DNA of 28,324 bases. Origin: an uncultured Collinsella sp. (GTDB taxonomy: Bacteria > Actinomycetota > Coriobacteriia > Coriobacteriales > Coriobacteriaceae). The stretch spans positions 1 to 28,324 of the forward strand of contig CAUGJN010000012.1 of NCBI GenBank assembly GCA_959599635.1. Reading direction: 5' to 3'. Below are positions 24,707-28,324 of this stretch, one piece after another (position 1 is the stretch's first letter; every line of letters begins with the position of its first letter). A program made the translations under genes and the position numbers. The notes beneath the pieces are model-generated. The model made no database searches and was not told where the DNA came from. It saw only the letters and a list, made by a program, of their open reading frames with translations.

Positions 24707-24723
24707 TGTCAAGTGTTTGTAAG
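24707..24723 (-). promoter_or_regulatory. Pho-box-like direct repeat and -35 before pstB
   Basis: On the minus strand CTTACA (24718-24723), five bases, then TTGACA (24707-24712) gives two similar hexamers with an 11-bp period, the spacing bound by PhoB/PhoP-family regulators. The second hexamer is also a perfect -35. The matching -10 is weak (TATGAG at 15 bp), which would fit an activated promoter. Confidence 0.4.
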
Positions 24724-24733
24724 GGCACGCTAG

Positions 24734-25972
24734 CTATGCGGCGGGCAGCTCGATGGTGAATATCGTGTGTTCGGGCGTCGATTCACATGCAACGGTACCG
24801 CCGTGTGCCGCGATGATCTCCTTGGCAATAGCAAGGCCCAAACCGGCACCACCGCGATTGGTCGCACGCGCCGCATCCAGGCGATAGAACTTCTCAAAGA
24901 TCACCTTGAGCTTAGCCGCAGGGATAGGATCGCCCTGATTGATAAAGCGCACGCGCACGCCGCCATCGTCTTGGCGCCTGGCCTCAATCGTGATAGTCGA
25001 GCCCTCATAGCTATAGGCGACGGCGTTTTTCATGATGTTGTTAAACACGCGGGCCATCTTATCGCCATCCACGAGCACCGTCAGGTCCTCGCGAATATCA
25101 ACCTGGGCTTCCTTATGTTGCTCGTTGAGGATGGGATAGAACTCGTCAGCCACCTGAGCCAGCAGCAACCCCAGATCAACATAGCCGCGCGTGAGCACGA
25201 TATCGTGGAAGTCAAAGCGCGTGATATCGAAGAACTCTTCGATGAGTGCATCGAGCCGGTGCGCCTTGTCGAGCGCCACGCCCGTAAAGTGCGCACGTTG
25301 CTCAACCGGCAGCTCAGGAGCCTCTTGCAGCAGCGAAAGATAGCCCACCACACTGGCAAGCGGGGTGCGTAGGTCATGTGCCAAGTACGTGACCAGATCG
25401 TCCTTGCGATGAGACTCGTCACGCAAGGCCTGTTGCACCTTGCGCTCGCGATCGCGCACACGGTTGAGTGCGCCCTCGACCTCCAGGAAGTCGCCGTCGA
25501 TGTTGTCCCAGGTGTCGGGGTGATCGATCAGGCGATCTTGAATACGAGCGGCCAGCACACAATCGGCATGCTGCTCGCCCTGCTCATAGCCCTGGTAGTA
25601 CAGGGCGCGGCCGCAAAAGAACAGCACGCACACGGCAAGCGCCAGCACAAAGCCAAGCATGTTGAATACAAAGCCGGCATCGAACAGCACCGGCCCTTCG
25701 ATGCCGCCGAGTGCCATGGCGCCAATCGCCAACGTCATGGCCCACGCGGCACCGCCAATCACCACGCAGCGGCGTACGATTTCAAATCGATCGATCAGCA
25801 AAAAGCCGACAAGCAGCACCGCCAAGATTCCAGCGATGTTATCGATGCCAATCAGCAGCAGGCTCAGCAAAAAGAGCAGCACCGTTGCAAGCGCGCGGTT
25901 GTCGACGACCGACCTCACGTATTCAAAGAGTCGATCGGGCACCTCGAATGCCTGCCTATCGTCTTTTGTCAT
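24734..25972 (-). CDS. VanS-like sensor histidine kinase
   Basis: A 412-residue membrane kinase with four helices packed in the first 121 residues and almost no extracytoplasmic loop, suggesting it senses within the membrane or through a partner. The dimerisation box DLVTYLAHDLRTPLASVVGYLSLL (H199) is characteristic of the VanS/intramembrane-like group. The N box (NNIMKNAVAYSYEG), F box (FEKFYRLDAARA) and G2 (GGAGLGLAIAKEI) are present; the G1 region reads RFINQGDPIP, with the usual DxGxG replaced, a form common in VanS-type kinases. The ATG at 25972 fits a GGGGA site better than the GTG two codons upstream. It follows its regulator by 25 bp. Confidence 0.9.
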   Translation of the reverse strand: MTKDDRQAFEVPDRLFEYVRSVVDNRALATVLLFLLSLLLIGIDNIAGILAVLLVGFLLIDRFEIVRRCVVIGGAAWAMTLAIGAMALGGIEGPVLFDAGFVFNMLGFVLALAVCVLFFCGRALYYQGYEQGEQHADCVLAARIQDRLIDHPDTWDNIDGDFLEVEGALNRVRDRERKVQQALRDESHRKDDLVTYLAHDLRTPLASVVGYLSLLQEAPELPVEQRAHFTGVALDKAHRLDALIEEFFDITRFDFHDIVLTRGYVDLGLLLAQVADEFYPILNEQHKEAQVDIREDLTVLVDGDKMARVFNNIMKNAVAYSYEGSTITIEARRQDDGGVRVRFINQGDPIPAAKLKVIFEKFYRLDAARATNRGGAGLGLAIAKEIIAAHGGTVACESTPEHTIFTIELPAA

Positions 25973-25997
25973 ATCCACTTCCCCACCATCAAAGGCG

Positions 25998-26693
25998 TTA
26001 TTCGATTATGTAGCCGACGCCCCAGACGTTTTTGATAAAGCGCGGCTTTTGAGCGTCGTCACCGATCTTTTCGCGCAGGTGGCGAATGTGCACCATCACC
26101 GTATTGTTGGAGCCGGGCATAAAATCCTCGTTCCACACCGCGCGGAACAGATCCTCCACGGCCACCACACTGCCGCGATGCTCGACCAGATACAGCAAGA
26201 TGGAATACTCGATGGGCGTGAGGCGCACCGGCGCACCGTCCACCATTACGGAACGAGCATCGCGGTTGATCTCCAGGCCGTCGAGCTGGATGATCGGCGA
26301 CTCGGCCACCTGCGCGCGGCTACCGTAGCTGGTGTAGCGGCGAAGCTGAGCATGCACGCGCGCGATGAGCTCAAGCGGACGGAACGGCTTAACCACGTAA
26401 TCGTCCGCGCCAAGCGAAAGGCCCTCGATCTTGTCTTGCTGGGCATCGCGCGCCGTCAGCATGATCACGGGATAGGTATGGCTGGAACGGATCGTACGCA
26501 GCAACTCAAGCCCATCGATATCGGGCAGCATGACATCCAGCAGCGCAAGATCGAACTCCTGCTCCAAGATTGCCTTGGCAGCATCGGCCCCGCTATAGGC
26601 GACCTGTACGTCAAAGCCTTCTTTTGTAAGGTAGATACCAACCAAGTCGGCGATGGCCTTTTCGTCATCAACTACCAAAATGCGCTCGTTCAT
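25998..26693 (-). CDS. VanR-like response regulator (OmpR family)
   Basis: A 231-residue transcription factor with receiver residues D9-D10, D53, T80 and K102, and a winged-helix domain (LTPIEYSILLYLVEHRGSVVAVEDLF; NNTVMVHIRHLREKIG; the end VWGVGYIIE). The closest general type is VanR and its relatives, which answer to cell-wall stress, but there are no vanHAX ligase genes here. GAGGAG lies six bases before the ATG. It diverges from the D,D-carboxypeptidase gene, with a dyad between them, so that gene is a plausible target. First gene of the minus-strand run that includes its kinase. Confidence 0.92.
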   Translation of the reverse strand: MNERILVVDDEKAIADLVGIYLTKEGFDVQVAYSGADAAKAILEQEFDLALLDVMLPDIDGLELLRTIRSSHTYPVIMLTARDAQQDKIEGLSLGADDYVVKPFRPLELIARVHAQLRRYTSYGSRAQVAESPIIQLDGLEINRDARSVMVDGAPVRLTPIEYSILLYLVEHRGSVVAVEDLFRAVWNEDFMPGSNNTVMVHIRHLREKIGDDAQKPRFIKNVWGVGYIIE

Positions 26694-26713
26694 GCGTGCT
26701 CCTCTCGCGCTCC

Positions 26714-26719
26714 ATTATG
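26714..26719 (-). promoter_or_regulatory. Possible -10 box for the VanR-like gene
   Basis: CATAAT on the minus strand, 20 bp before the ATG. The -35 position reads TGTGTG, a poor match, which would suit an activator-dependent promoter with the dyad at 26754-26778 just upstream. Confidence 0.35.
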
Positions 26720-26753
26720 CCCGAGGGGGCGCATGCCACACACAACAAGCGTG

Positions 26754-26778
26754 GGTGATTAAGTCGGCCTTAAGCACC
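26754..26778. promoter_or_regulatory. Dyad and 11-bp direct repeat between VanR-like and carboxypeptidase genes
   Basis: Two 10-bp arms (26754-26763 and 26769-26778) form an inverted repeat with one mismatch around TCGGC. Within it TTAAG occurs at 26759-26763 and again at 26770-26774, an 11-bp direct repeat, the spacing typical for OmpR/PhoB-family regulators. It is about 60 bp from the VanR-like start and about 70 bp from the carboxypeptidase -10. Confidence 0.5.
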
Positions 26779-26845
26779 CTTGTGCCCGTTCGGGCGCGGA
26801 TGTGGGCCACGCACGCACGCGATGATCGCCGACACCGGCAAACGA

Positions 26846-26851
26846 TATACT
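26846..26851 (+). promoter_or_regulatory. Probable -10 box for the D,D-carboxypeptidase gene
   Basis: TATACT, 39 bp before the GTG start. The -35 is weak. Its position supports the GTG at 26891 over upstream in-frame ATGs, which would lie before the transcription start. Confidence 0.45.
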
Positions 26852-26890
26852 CTAGTTCCAGAAGAGACCATCCCGTCGAAAGCGAAATCT

Positions 26891-28231
26891 GTGAAGTCCC
26901 TCACCTCTTTTGCAAAGCGCTCTGCTCAGCTTGCCGCCGGCTTTGTCTGCGCTATCGCCCTTGCCGCTGGCGTGCCCACCGTCGCCGGCGCCCAAGTACT
27001 CACGACCGACAATGTCTGCGGCAAAACCGCCGATGCGCGCGGCATCACGGCCGAAAATCTGCCCGATATCGATGCGACCAATGCGCTCGTCATGGGCAAA
27101 GACGGCACCGTCTACTATGGGCGCGGCGCCGATGAGCAGGTTAAAATCGCCTCGATCACCAAGGTCATGACCGCAATCCTAACCGTCGAGAATTGCAAGA
27201 TGGACGAGAAGGTCACGGTGAGCAACGCCGCAGCCACCGTGGGTAATTCGACCGCCGGCTTGCTCGAAGGTGACGAGCTTACCGTGGAGCAGGCACTGCG
27301 CGGCCTGATGATTCCCTCGGGCAACGACGCCGCCGTCGTGCTCGCCGAATATGTGGGCAAGAAGATCGACCCTAAGACCAAAGACGCCGAGGCAACCTTT
27401 GTGAAGGCCATGAACGAGCGCGCCAAAAAGCTCGGCTGCACCGGCACGGTCTTTGAGAACCCACACGGTCTGGACTTTGATGAATGGGCCGGCGACATGC
27501 ACTCAACCGCACATGACGTAGCGCTGATGATGCAGGAGGCCATGAAAAACGACACGATCCGCGAGGTCGTAGCGAGCGAGGATTCCTGGATCGAGGTCAC
27601 GGGCGCCGACGGCACCGACCATTCGCATTCCATGGACACGCATAACTATTTGCTGGGCCAAGATGGCAACATCGGTGGCAAGACCGGCACCACCGACGAC
27701 GCGGGCTATTGCTTTACGAGCGCCTACAACCGCGACGGCGACGAGATCTACACCGTCGTTTTGAACTCCACCACCACCGACCAGCGCTTTACCGATACCG
27801 CAACCCTTGCCAATTGGTACTACGGTCACAAGGTGACGGTCGCAATCGCCAACACACAGGAAAAGACCGCCAACGGCAACCCGCTTATGGCGCGCATTGG
27901 TCAAACCGACTGGACGGATAAGACGATCGACGCCACACTCGCCGATCCCACGGCGCAAGCGACCGTGTTTTCCCTTGCCGGCGAGGTGACCGAAAAGGTT
28001 AGCTACGACGATCTTTCGGGCACGGTGCATGTGGGCGACAAGGTGGGCAGCGTTACGCTCAAGCAGGACGGCACCAAGATCGCCGTCATGGACCTGGTTG
28101 CCGACGAGGAAGGCGCAGGGCCGAATCCCATTGAATGGCTACTCGTAAAGCTCGATCGCTTGGGCCGTCGCATCGACAACCGCCCGCTCACGGCAGAAAG
28201 CGAGACCGTCGCCAAGGCGCCCGAGGTGTAG
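26891..28231 (+). CDS. D-alanyl-D-alanine carboxypeptidase (S11, PBP5-like)
   Basis: Secreted serine peptidase that trims the last D-alanine from peptidoglycan stem peptides and limits cross-linking. From the GTG at 26891 the protein has 446 residues: a signal peptide (about 1-34, cleaved near AGA-QV), the SxxK motif S88-ITK91, SGN at 143-145 and KTG at 264-266, all in normal order. A C-terminal beta-rich domain follows and then an amphipathic helix (EWLLVKLDRLGRRI) near the end, the usual membrane anchor. The frame is open upstream to an ATG at 26780, but that would bury the signal peptide and precede the -10 box. The only plus-strand gene in the window; it diverges from the VanR-like gene. 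Confidence 0.94.
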   Translation: MKSLTSFAKRSAQLAAGFVCAIALAAGVPTVAGAQVLTTDNVCGKTADARGITAENLPDIDATNALVMGKDGTVYYGRGADEQVKIASITKVMTAILTVENCKMDEKVTVSNAAATVGNSTAGLLEGDELTVEQALRGLMIPSGNDAAVVLAEYVGKKIDPKTKDAEATFVKAMNERAKKLGCTGTVFENPHGLDFDEWAGDMHSTAHDVALMMQEAMKNDTIREVVASEDSWIEVTGADGTDHSHSMDTHNYLLGQDGNIGGKTGTTDDAGYCFTSAYNRDGDEIYTVVLNSTTTDQRFTDTATLANWYYGHKVTVAIANTQEKTANGNPLMARIGQTDWTDKTIDATLADPTAQATVFSLAGEVTEKVSYDDLSGTVHVGDKVGSVTLKQDGTKIAVMDLVADEEGAGPNPIEWLLVKLDRLGRRIDNRPLTAESETVAKAPEV

Positions 28232-28258
28232 TGCGCAAGAATAATAAGCCCATTAAAA

Positions 28259-28281
28259 GGAGGCGTCCGAAAGGTGCCTCC
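28259..28281 (+). terminator. Weak terminator-like hairpin after the carboxypeptidase gene
   Basis: GGAGGC (28259-28264) pairs with GCCTCC (28276-28281), extended by wobble pairs to about nine bp. There is no U tract after it, so the call is tentative. It begins 27 bp past the stop codon. Confidence 0.4.
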
Positions 28282-28324
28282 CGATAAGAAAACATCGTGG
28301 GGCAAGAGAGAAACGGTATAGCTT

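Noticed and set aside
26780..26890. N-terminal extension of the D,D-carboxypeptidase from the ATG at 26780
   Set aside because: It would place 37 residues before the signal peptide and start upstream of the likely -10 box at 26846.
26694..28231. A vancomycin-resistance (van) cluster
   Set aside because: VanRS-like genes are present but there is no vanH, vanA/B ligase or vanX, and the peptidase is a serine S11 enzyme rather than zinc VanY.

Overview
The window looks like chromosomal DNA of a GC-rich Gram-positive, most likely a coriobacterium of the Collinsella type (Actinomycetota). I infer this from base composition, GTG and TTG starts with strong AGGAGG-type ribosome binding sites, and a gut-anaerobe gene set (lactate racemase, PEP carboxylase, OxlT-like transporter, VanRS-like and PhoBR-like systems). 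Genus is an inference; there is no rRNA or other phylogenetic marker here. All genes except the last lie on the minus strand.

Region 1 (1-2165): a nickel-pincer lactate racemase gene (larA, TTG start) followed by an aquaporin-family channel gene, probably one lactate-handling operon. The channel has NQA in place of its second NPA motif. Region 2 (2166-5397): PEP carboxylase, followed by 418 bp of non-coding DNA that holds a composite 127-bp inverted repeat; a related hairpin closes the channel gene at the left edge. Region 3 (5655-11014): histidyl-tRNA synthetase, an OxlT-like MFS transporter whose natural reading frame carries a stop at codon 4, an M20 amidohydrolase just upstream of it, and an EamA (DMT) exporter.

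Region 4 (11215-16194): two tandem YhgE/Pip membrane proteins that abut exactly (TAA then ATG). Region 5 (16507-18531): HtpG, whose leader holds an intrinsic-terminator-like hairpin 30 bp before the start codon. Region 6 (18734-21338): Wzz-like CpsC, BY-kinase CpsD, PHP phosphatase CpsB and a GNAT acetyltransferase, with no glycosyltransferases in view. Region 7 (21534-26693): VanR/VanS-like pair, a PstB ATPase without pstSCA, then a PhoB/PhoR-like pair. Region 8 (26891-28231, plus strand): an S11 D,D-carboxypeptidase that diverges from the VanR-like gene across an operator-like dyad.

Regions 4, 6, 7 and 8 are mostly cell-envelope or envelope-sensing genes. The most unusual signals are the composite hairpin element, the hairpin in the htpG leader, the shared dyad between vanR-like and dac-like genes, the NQA channel beside larA, and the nonsense codon in the MFS gene. 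I saw no tRNA, rRNA, CRISPR array, insertion sequence or phage gene.
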